Shown: positions 21,006 to 29,734, counted from the stretch's first letter. The stretch: 55,380 bases of DNA from Nitrosomonas sp. (GCA_020852475.1 JADZAR010000097.1:1-55380), one strand, 5' to 3'. Program-made: numbers and translations. Notes: generated by a model from the letters alone, not told the origin.

Positions 21006-21590
21006 ATGATGAAATCTTTTAGCCTTACCATTGCAACGCTTGTAATGATCCTGTTTCCAGCGTTTGGTTTTGCCGAAAACGGATCAATCAGCGATTTTCC
21101 ACATTATCGCGATGGTGTTTTGAGCATTCCACGTGTCGATACCGATGCGCAACCTGGCGCATTTCTAAATGGCATATTGATATTTGATGTCAATAGCGAT
21201 AGCTGGCGATTGCAGGAATTCAAAATTTCAGAAATATCCAAACCTGGACGCTCGGTTTACTTCCTTGAATCTGATGATGGTGTGGAAGTTAGGATCACAG
21301 ACAGTTTTCCCGTTCAAGTATTTCTGAAAATCCGTGGGCACCTGGCCAATGGGTGCTTGATGATTGGGGGAATACACCAGCGCTTGAAAAATAACCGGTT
21401 TGAAATCACCGTTAATGCTGTCAGTATGGTACCAGACGATGGTAGTGTCGCATGCACTCAGGCTCTGGTTCCGTTTGAGAGAATGGCGCCATTGCAGGTG
21501 TATGGTTTGCCTCGAGGCATTTATGGTTACATTGTCAATAATGAAATTGAAGGCTCATTTGAGTTGGTTCAGGACAATATTATCAATTAA
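21006..21590 (+). CDS. Predicted secreted protein of unknown function
   Basis: The 194-residue product has a clear signal peptide: MMKSF, a hydrophobic core (residues 6-20) and a cleavage site after GFA (~23). The mature part is mostly beta-strand-like, with two cysteines (~118 and ~150) that could form a disulfide; motifs include DFPHYRDGVLSIPRVD and QPGAFLNGILIFDV. I do not recognise the family. It follows lolD by 68 bases on the same strand and precedes the B12 riboswitch. A second ATG directly follows the first. It could be periplasmic or outer-membrane associated; the gene looks intact. Confidence 0.7.
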   Translation: MMKSFSLTIATLVMILFPAFGFAENGSISDFPHYRDGVLSIPRVDTDAQPGAFLNGILIFDVNSDSWRLQEFKISEISKPGRSVYFLESDDGVEVRITDSFPVQVFLKIRGHLANGCLMIGGIHQRLKNNRFEITVNAVSMVPDDGSVACTQALVPFERMAPLQVYGLPRGIYGYIVNNEIEGSFELVQDNIIN

Positions 21591-21642
21591 AGCAAGTAAG
21601 CAACACAGCATCTCAGTGCTCTGTTCCCGTCAGGCTTTATCC

Positions 21643-21671
21643 TTGACATTCGATCTGCGTCGCTGTACCTT
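21643..21671 (+). promoter_or_regulatory. Candidate promoter of the B12 operon
   Basis: A perfect -35 hexamer TTGACA (21643-21648) is followed after 17 bases by TACCTT (21666-21671), a weak -10 with matches at three positions. Transcription would begin near 21678, immediately before the cobalamin riboswitch. Position strengthens an otherwise moderate match. Confidence 0.5.
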
Positions 21672-21686
21672 TCACACCCTTACTTC

Positions 21687-21882
21687 GGGTGCCTTTTATT
21701 TATAGAAGGTTAAACGGGAAGCTGGTGTGTTTATCACTAGAACAAATCCAGCACTGCCCCCGCAACGGTAAATGAGCTAAATAATCCGCACGAACGCCAC
21801 TGTGTTATTGCATGGGAAGGCGCGGGTTAAGGAAATTTTAATGACTATTTCCACTCATGAGTCCGGAGACCGGCCTGACGTA
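21687..21882 (+). ncRNA. Cobalamin riboswitch
   Basis: The region contains the ordered conserved blocks of the cobalamin (B12-box) riboswitch: GGTGCC, AAACGGGAA, GCACTGCCCCCGCAACGG, GGGAAGGCGCGGG, and ATGAGTCCGGAGACCGGCCTG. It binds adenosylcobalamin or a related cobalamin and lowers expression when the vitamin is present. It lies directly upstream of btuB, whose function matches. A terminator-like hairpin follows, so control is probably by transcription termination. Confidence 0.95.
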
Positions 21883-21920
21883 AATACGATGGTATTGCGG
21901 AGGGCTTTACCAAATGAATA

Positions 21921-21960
21921 GCCTGACTATTTATGCTCAGGCGGTTTTATCTGTTTTTTT
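21921..21960 (+). terminator. Riboswitch-linked terminator-like hairpin
   Basis: GCCTGA (21921-21926) pairs with TCAGGC (21937-21942), loop 10, and is followed by GGTTTTATCTGTTTTTTTT. The same TCAGGC can instead pair with GCCTGA at 21873-21878 at the riboswitch 3' end, giving a mutually exclusive structure. This fits an expression platform working by attenuation. The stem is short, so strength is uncertain. Confidence 0.6.
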
Positions 21961-22014
21961 TCCTCTGCAATCCTTTTTTAACCGGATAACGCGCGGGCGG
22001 CGCGGAGGAATTAC

Positions 22015-23907
22015 ATGAAACGATATAACCGGCTTGCAGCGTTCATGACTGCATCTGGAAGGCGTGTTGTTGACTTTACGCCGGGAGCAGTCATTCTGAT
22101 AGCGGTCGCGACTGATGCAGCAGCGAACGGCGTGCAGCAAAACAATCCTCATTTTGAGAAACCCATTGTCGTAACAGCAACGCGTACGGCGCAACCTGTT
22201 GATGCTTCCCTGGCATCGGTGACGGTGATTACACGCGAAGATATCGAGCGTCAGCAATCCAGATCGATCGAGGATTTGCTGCGCGGTGTGACGGGTGTGA
22301 ACATCATCAATAATGGCGGTCCGGGAAAAAGTACATTTGTGCAAATGCGTGGCACCGAGACCGATCACATCATGGTGATGATCGATGGTATCCGGGTGGG
22401 ATCGGCGTCATCCGGCACTACAGCATTCGAAAATATTCCGCTTGAGCAGATTGAACGCATTGAGATTGTTCGTGGGCCGCGTTCAAGTCTGTATGGTTCC
22501 GAGGCCATCGGCGGAGTGATCCAGATTTTTACACGCAAGGGGAGCGGCGGCCGCGGTTTTAATCCCAGTTTCAGTTTTGGCGGCGGCAGCTACGGCACAT
22601 TGAACGGTTCGGTCGGGCTGTCGGGATCGAGCGAGCGAGGATGGTTTAACCTGACGGCCAGTGGCATGGGCACCAAAGGTTTTAATGCCTGTACGGGCAG
22701 CGATACGGCCGGTTGTTTTACGATAGAACCCGATCGTGACGGTTACCGCAATGTGGCTGGTTCGGCACGCGCCGGTTACCGCTTTGAAAGCGGCCTCGAA
22801 CTTGATGCCAATTTCATGCAATCTTCGGGTAGAACGCAGTTTGATGGCAGTTTTGTCAACACAACGGAAACCATGCAGCAGGTGTTCGGCGGTTCGGCGC
22901 GGTATTCGCCGCTGGACATCTGGCGTGTCAGTCTGATCGCAGGACGCAGCCGGGAAGACGGTGATAATTTTTTAGGCAGGCAGTTTATGACGCGTTTTCA
23001 TACGACGCGCGATACCATTAGTCTGCAGAATGATTTTACCATCAACCCGAACCATCAATTGACCGTGGGTATGGATTATTTGCATGACCATCTGGACAGC
23101 ACGGAGGCGTTTATCAAAACCGCGCGCGCAAACTGGGGCGCTTTTTCACAGTATCTTGCAACGATTGGCCGTCATCGCGCGCAATTGTCATTACGCTATG
23201 ATGATAATCAGCAGTTTGGCAGCTGGGTGACTGGCGGTGCGGGCTGGGGTTATACAATTACAGACCGTATCAGTCTGACGGCGAATTTCGGCAATGCGTT
23301 TAAAGCACCGACGTTTAATGAGCTGTATTTTCCCGGTTTCAGTAATCCCGACTTACGTCCGGAAGAATCGCGCAGCGTTGAATTTGGCGCACGTGGTAAT
23401 ATGGCATGGGGTAAATGGTCGTTGAATGTATATGATACGCGGATTGATAATATGATCGCTTTCGATGCTAATATATTTGCGCCTGCCAATATCAATCAGG
23501 CACACATCCGTGGACTGGAAGCTGCGCTCAGCACGACCATCCGCGGCTGGCTGCTGAATGGTAATCTGACTTTTCTCGATCCGGAAAACCGTTCCGCCGA
23601 TGCGAACAGAGGTAATATACTGCCGCGGCGTGCGGAACAGTCGTTTCGTCTTGATATTGACCGTGCGTTTGGCCGGTACCGCATTGGCGCCATGTTTCTG
23701 GCTGAAGGCGAACGTTTTGACGATCTCGGCAATACACGAAAACTGGATAGCTATGTCAAGTTTGATCTGCGCGCCGAATATGTCTTAAGTAAGCATTGGC
23801 GCTTGCAGGGGCGTATTGAAAATCTGTTTGACAAGCATTATGAAACCGCAGCGTTTTTCAACCAGCCCGGGCGCAATTTCTTTGCCACGATACGTTATCA
23901 ACCCTAA
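22015..23907 (+). CDS. btuB: TonB-dependent vitamin B12 receptor BtuB
   Basis: Outer-membrane beta-barrel that imports cobalamin using TonB energy. The 630-residue protein has an N-terminal export region, a TonB-box-like KPIVVTATRTAQPV (~residues 50-63), the plug domain (SVTVITREDIERQQSRSIEDLL as separate parts SVTVITREDIE and IEDLLRG) with RGPRSSLYGSEAIGGVI, and a C-terminal barrel ending GRNFFATIRYQP. GGAGGA precedes the ATG. The substrate assignment rests on the upstream cobalamin riboswitch and the downstream B12 genes. The last residue is not the usual aromatic one. Confidence 0.92.
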   Translation: MKRYNRLAAFMTASGRRVVDFTPGAVILIAVATDAAANGVQQNNPHFEKPIVVTATRTAQPVDASLASVTVITREDIERQQSRSIEDLLRGVTGVNIINNGGPGKSTFVQMRGTETDHIMVMIDGIRVGSASSGTTAFENIPLEQIERIEIVRGPRSSLYGSEAIGGVIQIFTRKGSGGRGFNPSFSFGGGSYGTLNGSVGLSGSSERGWFNLTASGMGTKGFNACTGSDTAGCFTIEPDRDGYRNVAGSARAGYRFESGLELDANFMQSSGRTQFDGSFVNTTETMQQVFGGSARYSPLDIWRVSLIAGRSREDGDNFLGRQFMTRFHTTRDTISLQNDFTINPNHQLTVGMDYLHDHLDSTEAFIKTARANWGAFSQYLATIGRHRAQLSLRYDDNQQFGSWVTGGAGWGYTITDRISLTANFGNAFKAPTFNELYFPGFSNPDLRPEESRSVEFGARGNMAWGKWSLNVYDTRIDNMIAFDANIFAPANINQAHIRGLEAALSTTIRGWLLNGNLTFLDPENRSADANRGNILPRRAEQSFRLDIDRAFGRYRIGAMFLAEGERFDDLGNTRKLDSYVKFDLRAEYVLSKHWRLQGRIENLFDKHYETAAFFNQPGRNFFATIRYQP

Positions 23908-23919
23908 CAAGGAGTCAAG

Positions 23920-24501
23920 ATGTTTGCTTTATCCTCACGCCATCAAATGGTTATCGCTTTATTGCTCGCCGTATTAATGATTATTACGCGCAGCCATCAT
24001 TTTATATCGTTGCACAATCTGCCAGGCGCTTCCTGGGCAGTCTTTTTTCTCGCGGGTGTTTATCTGCGCGCTGTGTGGCCATTAGCAGGTTTTCTGATGT
24101 TGGCCTGGATACTTGATTACATGGCCTATGCCTGGGGTGGCGCAAGCGGATTCTGCCTGACACCTGCCTATGCTTTCCTGCTGCCTGCCTATGCCTCACT
24201 CTGGCTGGCTGGCCGTTGGTATGCCAGCCAGCATCAATATGTATGGCGCACACTGATGCCGTTGTCTCTGAGCATTGTTTTCGGATTAATCCTCTGCGAA
24301 TTGTTTTCCAGCGGTGGTTTTTATTTCTTCTCGGGTCGTTTTGCCGATACGACGTGGCTTGAATTTGCCGAGCGGACATCAGCCTATTTCCCGATGTATG
24401 TCGAGTCATTTTTGTTTTATGCGGGTTTCGCCATCCTATTGCATTGGATTATCGTTTTCATAGCGCAGTCAATCCGTTTAAGCAAAGTGGCAAGTAACTG
24501 A
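23920..24501 (+). CDS. btuM: BtuM-like inner membrane cobalamin transporter
   Basis: The 193-residue protein has about six hydrophobic segments and no soluble domain. Its position straight after btuB and its cysteine at residue 79 (GGASGFCLTPAY), in the loop after the second or third span, match BtuM. BtuM of Thiobacillus denitrificans is a solitary ECF-type S component that binds cobalamin through a cysteine at about the same place. It would take cobalamin from BtuB through the inner membrane, replacing BtuFCD, which is absent here. Alternatives are another small S component. The family call is from memory and context. Confidence 0.75.
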   Translation: MFALSSRHQMVIALLLAVLMIITRSHHFISLHNLPGASWAVFFLAGVYLRAVWPLAGFLMLAWILDYMAYAWGGASGFCLTPAYAFLLPAYASLWLAGRWYASQHQYVWRTLMPLSLSIVFGLILCELFSSGGFYFFSGRFADTTWLEFAERTSAYFPMYVESFLFYAGFAILLHWIIVFIAQSIRLSKVASN

Positions 24502-24504
24502 TCG

Positions 24505-25119
24505 ATGATCGAATGTAATGACACAGACAAGGCTCTGCGGCATCGCAAGCGCATGCAGCGTAAAAAGGAAATCGTGGATGCCGCGATTGCCCGTGCCAAT
24601 CAAACCAAAGGATTGCTGCTGGTGTTGACGGGAAACGGCAAGGGCAAGTCCAGTTCAGCCTTCGGAATGGTTGCACGGGCATTGGGACATGGCATGCGGG
24701 TTGCTGTCGCTCAGTTTATCAAGGGACGCTCGGATACCGGAGAAGAGGCGTTTTTCCGTCAGCAGGCAAACGTGGTCTGGCATGTTCTTGGCGAAGGCTT
24801 TACCTGGGATACGCAAAATCTGGAACGGGATATCGAAACGGCGCGACGCGGCTGGGCGGTCGTTCAGAATATGTTGCGTGATCCGCGGCTGAATCTGGTC
24901 GTGCTGGATGAGTTGACATATCCATTGAAATACGGCTGGCTGGATATGGAGACGGTGCTGGAGGATTTGAAGAACCGACCGCCCATGCAGCATGTTATTG
25001 TGACCGGCCGCGCCGCGCCGCAGGCGCTTTGTGATCTGGCTGATACGATTACTGAAATGCACGATGTCAGGCATGCTTATCGCTCGGGAATCATGGCGCA
25101 AAATGGTATTGATTTGTAG
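24505..25119 (+). CDS. cobO: Cob(I)alamin / cob(I)yrinic acid a,c-diamide adenosyltransferase
   Basis: CobO/BtuR-type enzyme (often named btuR in salvage operons) that transfers the adenosyl group from ATP to reduced corrinoids. The 204-residue protein has an RMQRKKEIVDAAIA N terminus, the P-loop LTGNGKGKSSSA (41-52), the RGWAVVQNML helix, VVLDELTYPLKYGWL, and the ending HAYRSGIMAQNGIDL. It starts three bases after btuM. With BtuB and BtuM it converts imported vitamin to the coenzyme that the riboswitch senses. Confidence 0.94.
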   Translation: MIECNDTDKALRHRKRMQRKKEIVDAAIARANQTKGLLLVLTGNGKGKSSSAFGMVARALGHGMRVAVAQFIKGRSDTGEEAFFRQQANVVWHVLGEGFTWDTQNLERDIETARRGWAVVQNMLRDPRLNLVVLDELTYPLKYGWLDMETVLEDLKNRPPMQHVIVTGRAAPQALCDLADTITEMHDVRHAYRSGIMAQNGIDL

Positions 25120-25246
25120 TAATCTGTAGCGGTGTAGCGATGCTTCATCAGTATTGCAAGCTTTGCGGTACACTTCGAGCAAGACGGTCATGAGCGATGA
25201 ATGAGGATGGGCTGATCATGAAGTGCTATCTGCAAAGTGGATACAT

Positions 25247-25780
25247 ATGAAAAACACAAAAACGCTGGTTTTGGGTGGTATCCGGTCTGGAAAAAGCCGT
25301 CTGGCGGAACGTTTCGCGATACAGAGTCATTTGCCGGTTATTTATATTGCCACGGCATCGATTGATGACGCAGAAATGCAGGCGCGTATTGCATTGCATC
25401 GTGCAAACCGTCCCGGTCACTGGCGAGTGATTGAAGAGCCGGTATATCTGGCTAATCTGTTGGGACAACTGGCTGATGCGCAACACTGTTTGCTGATCGA
25501 TTGTCTCACGCATTGGCTTACCAATTTGCTGACCCATCGGAATGGCATGCTCTTCGATCAGGAGCATACTGCCTTTTTGTCGCTTCTACCAACTTTGCCG
25601 GGACGCATTATTTTCGTTGGCAACGAAACCAGCATGGGTATTATTCCGATGGGAGAGTTGACCCGGCGGCATTGTGATGAAGCCGGTAAATTACACCAGC
25701 TGGTTGCGCGGCAATGTGATGAGGTCATTCTGACAGTGGCGGGATTGCCGCATTACCTGAAAGGCAATCCAGGTGACTGA
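25247..25780 (+). CDS. cobU: Adenosylcobinamide kinase / guanylyltransferase CobU/CobP
   Basis: Bifunctional enzyme of nucleotide-loop assembly: phosphorylates adenosylcobinamide, then attaches GMP. The 177-residue product starts MKNTKTLVLGGIRSGKS, with P-loop GGIRSGKS (10-17) and the histidine in RIALHRANRPGHW (H51), which matches the guanylated H46 of Salmonella CobU. VGNETSMGIIPMG is also typical. A GTG start 24 bases upstream is possible, but the P-loop position fits the ATG. No cobS, cobC or cobD follows, so the pathway must continue elsewhere or be incomplete. Confidence 0.92.
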   Translation: MKNTKTLVLGGIRSGKSRLAERFAIQSHLPVIYIATASIDDAEMQARIALHRANRPGHWRVIEEPVYLANLLGQLADAQHCLLIDCLTHWLTNLLTHRNGMLFDQEHTAFLSLLPTLPGRIIFVGNETSMGIIPMGELTRRHCDEAGKLHQLVARQCDEVILTVAGLPHYLKGNPGD

Positions 25781-25993
25781 TGCTGTATTGGCGTAATCTG
25801 ATCTGCTGCGAACGTGATGGTGAAATCACAACCGGTGCGTTGCGCCTGTAAAGGTTTTTATTTGATTCAAAGAACGATTGTATGGTAGAGCTTTTCGTTT
25901 CGGCATAGTTTTACGTGGATTGCCGTGTGTTTTAATATTATGGCAAGCTGCGGTGATTACGATCATCGATTTATTTTGTATGTCACAACAATT

Positions 25994-27001
25994 ATGGATT
26001 TATTGACGCAGGGTTTGCTGGGTGCGAGTATGGCGCAGTCCGGTGCAAGACATGAAGAAACGCGTGTGGCCGCAGGTATCGGTTTTTTCGCAGGCATTAT
26101 CGCTGATGCGGATATTTTGATTCAGTCGGAAAATGACCCTTTGCTTAATATCGAGTTTCACCGGCACTTTACACATTCCATTTTTTTTATACCTTTCGGT
26201 GCATTGATCGCCGCAGCACTCTTGTGGCCTTTTTTGCGCAGGCGTTTGTCTTTTGCGCGGATTTATCTATTTGCTTTTCTGGGCTATTGCCTGAGCGGCG
26301 TGCTCGATGCGCTTACCAGCTATGGTACAAACTTACTGTGGCCGCTGAGTGATTCACGCCTGGCCTTCAATATCATTTCAGTCATTGATCCCGTGTTTAC
26401 GCTGATATTGCTTGTGGCTGTTGTTTATGCGTTGCGTAAACATTCCATCACGGCTGCTCGTGTCGGATTGTTGCTCGCGGGTGTTTATTTGTCATTCGGC
26501 TGGATGCAGTTGCAGCGCGCGGAAGGTATCACGGAGACACTGGCTGCTGGACATGGTCATACGATAGAGCGGTTGCTGGTCAAGCCCACGCTGGGTAATC
26601 TGGTACTCTGGCGATCGGTCTATCAAAGCGAAGGCAGACTGTATGTCAATGCCATACGTATAGCACCTTTCTCGGATGCGCGTGTGTACCCGGGTGACAG
26701 TATCGCATTGTTTGATCTGTCGCGCGATCTGCCGGATTTACCCGCTTCATCTATTCTTGCTGGAGATATTGCACGTTTTTCACATTTTTCCGATGGACTG
26801 ATTGCGCTCTGGCCAGAACGGCCTGAAATACTGATCGATGTGCGTTATTCCAATCTTCCCATGACCTTGTCGCCGCTGTGGGGGATTGAAATCAATAACT
26901 TGCAACCTGATCAGCATGCCCGCTATTCGCTGTTTCGTGACGCATCTCGTGAAACACGCGGAAAATTTATCCAGCTGTTGATGGGCGGAGAGCTGGATTG
27001 A
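25994..27001 (+). CDS. YdjM/YbcI-like membrane-bound metal-dependent hydrolase
   Basis: The 335-residue product starts MDLLTQGLLGASMAQ, and has the conserved metal-ligand residues in ADADIL and FHRHFTHSIFFIPFG (~30-70), followed by several membrane spans (~70-170) and a C-terminal soluble region of ~150 residues. It belongs to the family of predicted inner-membrane metal-dependent hydrolases (DUF457-like). The substrate is unknown. An upstream ATG (25925) would add 23 residues without family support. It is 213 bases from cobU and probably not part of the B12 operon. Confidence 0.75.
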   Translation: MDLLTQGLLGASMAQSGARHEETRVAAGIGFFAGIIADADILIQSENDPLLNIEFHRHFTHSIFFIPFGALIAAALLWPFLRRRLSFARIYLFAFLGYCLSGVLDALTSYGTNLLWPLSDSRLAFNIISVIDPVFTLILLVAVVYALRKHSITAARVGLLLAGVYLSFGWMQLQRAEGITETLAAGHGHTIERLLVKPTLGNLVLWRSVYQSEGRLYVNAIRIAPFSDARVYPGDSIALFDLSRDLPDLPASSILAGDIARFSHFSDGLIALWPERPEILIDVRYSNLPMTLSPLWGIEINNLQPDQHARYSLFRDASRETRGKFIQLLMGGELD

Positions 27002-27093
27002 TCAAATTCACGCATTGGTGCTGATGGTTTTGTCCGATACGGCGCATTTCGAGAAATCCGCATTGCGCGTACCCGGTACGAAGTATGGTATTT

Positions 27094-27816
27094 CTACGTA
27101 ACCGGGCGAGAGCGATTGTGCAGTAAAAAAATGGCTGGTACTTTATGAATATCCGGTAATTTCTGTTTCCACGCTTTTATCGATTTTGTAACAATCATTT
27201 CATTGACAGCGGTCAGGTGGGCGGCAATACACAAATCCGTATCATCCCGACAGGTTTGCACGATGTGTTCGAGCAGCCCCTGGTTGCGGTACGGTGTCTC
27301 GATAAATATCTGAGTCTGGTTGTGTTGAATGGAGCGTTTTTCCAGCGTAACGATCTGCTGTGCACGCGCATGCTTTTCAACCGGTAGATAACCATTGAAA
27401 CAAAAGCATTGTCCATTGAGTCCGGAGGCCATCAGCGCGAGTATAATCGAAGAGGGGCCAACCCATGGAATGACCGGAATTTTTTTGTCATGCGCCATGC
27501 GTACAAGATCGCTGCCTGGATCGGCAATGGCCGGACAACCAGCCTCTGACAAGAGTCCCACATTTTGGCCGGATAACAAGGGTTGCAGTAACACCGCCAG
27601 ATCATCCGGTTTCGAATGCGTATTCAATGTGTGCAGCTGGATCTCCTGTAGCGGCGTTTTGCAGGCAATTTGTTTCAGAAATTGCCGGGCGGTTTTAGGG
27701 TGCTCAACGATAAAGCAGGACAATTCCTGAATCGACGCCCGGACCGACACGGGAATTACCCAGTTCAGATCAGAATCGCTGATGGGTGTCGGGATCAGGT
27801 ATAGTTTTCCAGTCAT
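27094..27816 (-). CDS. RsmI-like SAM-dependent methyltransferase (tetrapyrrole methylase fold)
   Basis: The 240-residue protein has GKLYLIPTPIS at the N terminus, VGLLSEAGCPAIADPGSDLVRMAH near the SAM site (seen as LLSEAGCPAIADPG), and VGPSSIILALMASGLNGQ with FNGYLP. This is the RsmI pattern, but it is shorter than RsmI (~280 residues) and belongs to a paralogous group often found next to sppA and maf. RsmI modifies C1402 of 16S rRNA; the target of this paralogue is not known. It is the last gene in the sppA transcription direction. Confidence 0.82.
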   Translation of the reverse strand: MTGKLYLIPTPISDSDLNWVIPVSVRASIQELSCFIVEHPKTARQFLKQIACKTPLQEIQLHTLNTHSKPDDLAVLLQPLLSGQNVGLLSEAGCPAIADPGSDLVRMAHDKKIPVIPWVGPSSIILALMASGLNGQCFCFNGYLPVEKHARAQQIVTLEKRSIQHNQTQIFIETPYRNQGLLEHIVQTCRDDTDLCIAAHLTAVNEMIVTKSIKAWKQKLPDIHKVPAIFLLHNRSRPVT

Positions 27817-27889
27817 GCTATCGTCTCTTGCACGGCATTAGCTGCGCAGCGCCAGCCAGATTGTTCAGTCCGGTTCGATGCGCCGAGTG

Positions 27890-28840
27890 CTACCTGAAGC
27901 TTAGATCGTTGTCGAATAAAAGCGACATGGATACTTGACCGACACGTTTGGTAAAGCGATCAAGCAGATTTTCACGGACCGAGAAATTGACTATCGATTC
28001 GGCTTTTATCACTTCGCGCGCCACGTATTCCGCGCTTCCCATTTCGTCTGCCAAGCCCAGTTCAATACTTTGTTTGCCTGTCCATACCACGCCGCTGAAA
28101 ATCTCCGGTGCATCCTTGAGTCGATCGCCGCGACCTTGCTGCACGATACGGATGAATTGCTCGTGAATTTCATTGAGCAAGCCGGTTAAATGCTCCCGCT
28201 GTTTCGCATCAAGCGGTGAGAATGGGTCCAGGAAACCTTTATGCTCTCCCGCAGTGAACAGACGTCTTTCCACGCCGAGTTTCTCCATGGTACCGGTAAA
28301 ACCGAAACCATCCATCAGTACACCGATTGAGCCGACAAGACTGGCTTTGTCTACAAAAATTTTATCTGCGGCAGCTGCGATATAATAACCGCCTGATGCG
28401 CAAATATCACCGATGACCGCATACAGTGGAATTTCCGGATAATTGGCGCGTAATCGGCGTATTTCGTCGTTGATATAACCAGCCTGAACGGGACTTCCGC
28501 CCGGACTGTTAATGCGTAGAATGACACCTTGCGTGCCACTGTCCTTGAAAGCCGATCTCAGGCTTGCGTTAATGTTGTCAGCATTATTGATGCCATCCGG
28601 CATAATCATGCCGTTCACGTCAATTAGGGCGGTATGCTTGTCAGAAATCCCGACGCCCTTGCCTTCAAACAGATCGGAAAAAGCCAGAAGCAATATGAAG
28701 AGGTAAATAAAGGTCAGTGATTTAAAAAAAATACCCCATATTCGTGCGCGTCGCTGTTCACGCAAGGCGGAAAATGCCAGTCCTTCGATCAATTGGCGTT
28801 CCCACTTCGGATTAACCGGTTTTTCTTCTCCATCAGTCAT
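27890..28840 (-). CDS. sppA: Signal peptide peptidase SppA, S49 family
   Basis: Inner-membrane serine protease that degrades cleaved signal peptides. The 316-residue product has a single membrane span (~37-55) and a protease domain with INSPGGSPVQAG, the catalytic serine in GDICASGGYYIAAAAD (S149) and the catalytic lysine in TAGEHKGFLDPF (K201). It is the short, one-domain form. An in-frame start 36 bases upstream adds a hydrophobic stretch but lacks conservation; ATG 28840 is preferred. Confidence 0.91.
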   Translation of the reverse strand: MTDGEEKPVNPKWERQLIEGLAFSALREQRRARIWGIFFKSLTFIYLFILLLAFSDLFEGKGVGISDKHTALIDVNGMIMPDGINNADNINASLRSAFKDSGTQGVILRINSPGGSPVQAGYINDEIRRLRANYPEIPLYAVIGDICASGGYYIAAAADKIFVDKASLVGSIGVLMDGFGFTGTMEKLGVERRLFTAGEHKGFLDPFSPLDAKQREHLTGLLNEIHEQFIRIVQQGRGDRLKDAPEIFSGVVWTGKQSIELGLADEMGSAEYVAREVIKAESIVNFSVRENLLDRFTKRVGQVSMSLLFDNDLSFR

Positions 28841-29023
28841 AAACACATATCCATTTATTGTTATCAGGTTAATCAATCACTTGATGATCAGTTCAGTACT
28901 TCAATCCAAGCTCAAAGAATCATGCATATTATAGAGAATGAGCGCATAAATTAAACTGTTTTAATTTTTTTCAATGAATGCAATCAGCTATCAATGATAA
29001 CAAGGTTTCAGGCGGTTCCATTT

Positions 29024-29722
29024 TTAGCTCAATCGAGATTCGCCTGTCTTGATGGTCAGACGATCTTTAGAATTGATTAATACTACTTTTCTGGCTATTC
29101 GTAATAATTGCGAGCTAAAGTTCAGGCCGTTGTTTTTAGCTTTGGTTAAATTAACTTCAAAGGCTATTTTTCCTTCTTCGGAAACGACCATGTTGAGCAT
29201 GATTCCATTTTTAATGCCGTCTGGGTAATCGGATACGGTAAGTATCGGGCTATTATCAAGAAGGTCAATGATAGGTGTTAAATCGACAAAAAAAGAACGA
29301 CTAAGGTAAATCATATGACAATCTTTCAGCGCATTGATATCGCTGATATTTTTTACGACAATGGGAAGTGTGCTGATTTCCTTCTGTTCGAGATGCTCCA
29401 GATAGGCTTCAAATGAATGTTTTCCATAAAAACATAAATTGAACACATCACTGATATTTCCAGGCCATTCGGTATAAACAGCAAAATTATATAAAAAAGC
29501 GGTTTTTAATCGATATTCCGTGGTTTCATTCGCTGATGCCGGATTTGCAAATGAGGTCAATATCAATAACAGTAAAATACCTGCGCCGTCGATCATTCTG
29601 TCGTTGATCCGGTGGGTAAGCCGCAGGACCAGCGATTTCAAGCGTACTGTCATGAAATCCGGTTTGAGAATTTCGCGTAAATAGCGACGCTCGTGTGTGG
29701 GAGCCAGCTGTTTTCTTGACAT
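29024..29722 (-). CDS. YfiR-like periplasmic protein (DUF4154)
   Basis: The 232-residue ORF has a signal-like segment at about residues 43-65 (AGILLLLILTSFANPASA) and then the YfiR/DUF4154 pattern: EYRLKTAFLYNFAVYTEWPG, NLCFYGKHSFEAYL, KDCHMIYLS and an IKNGIMLNMVVSEEGKIAFEVNL ending (in two parts). The paired cysteines match the disulfide of YfiR. YfiR in Pseudomonas holds the diguanylate cyclase YfiN inactive from the periplasm. No YfiN gene is here; the next partner is the kinase encoded divergently. Later starts (Met 24 or Met 43) may be used. It lies 12 bases after the TonB receptor gene. Confidence 0.85.
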   Translation of the reverse strand: MSRKQLAPTHERRYLREILKPDFMTVRLKSLVLRLTHRINDRMIDGAGILLLLILTSFANPASANETTEYRLKTAFLYNFAVYTEWPGNISDVFNLCFYGKHSFEAYLEHLEQKEISTLPIVVKNISDINALKDCHMIYLSRSFFVDLTPIIDLLDNSPILTVSDYPDGIKNGIMLNMVVSEEGKIAFEVNLTKAKNNGLNFSSQLLRIARKVVLINSKDRLTIKTGESRLS

Positions 29723-29734
29723 ATGTTATGCAGT

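Noticed and set aside
22483-22821. Antisense ORF inside btuB
   Set aside because: Shadow of the barrel coding region, no family features.
25223-25246. Longer cobU from a GTG start
   Set aside because: Adds eight residues before the P-loop domain; the ATG at 25247 fits the family start.
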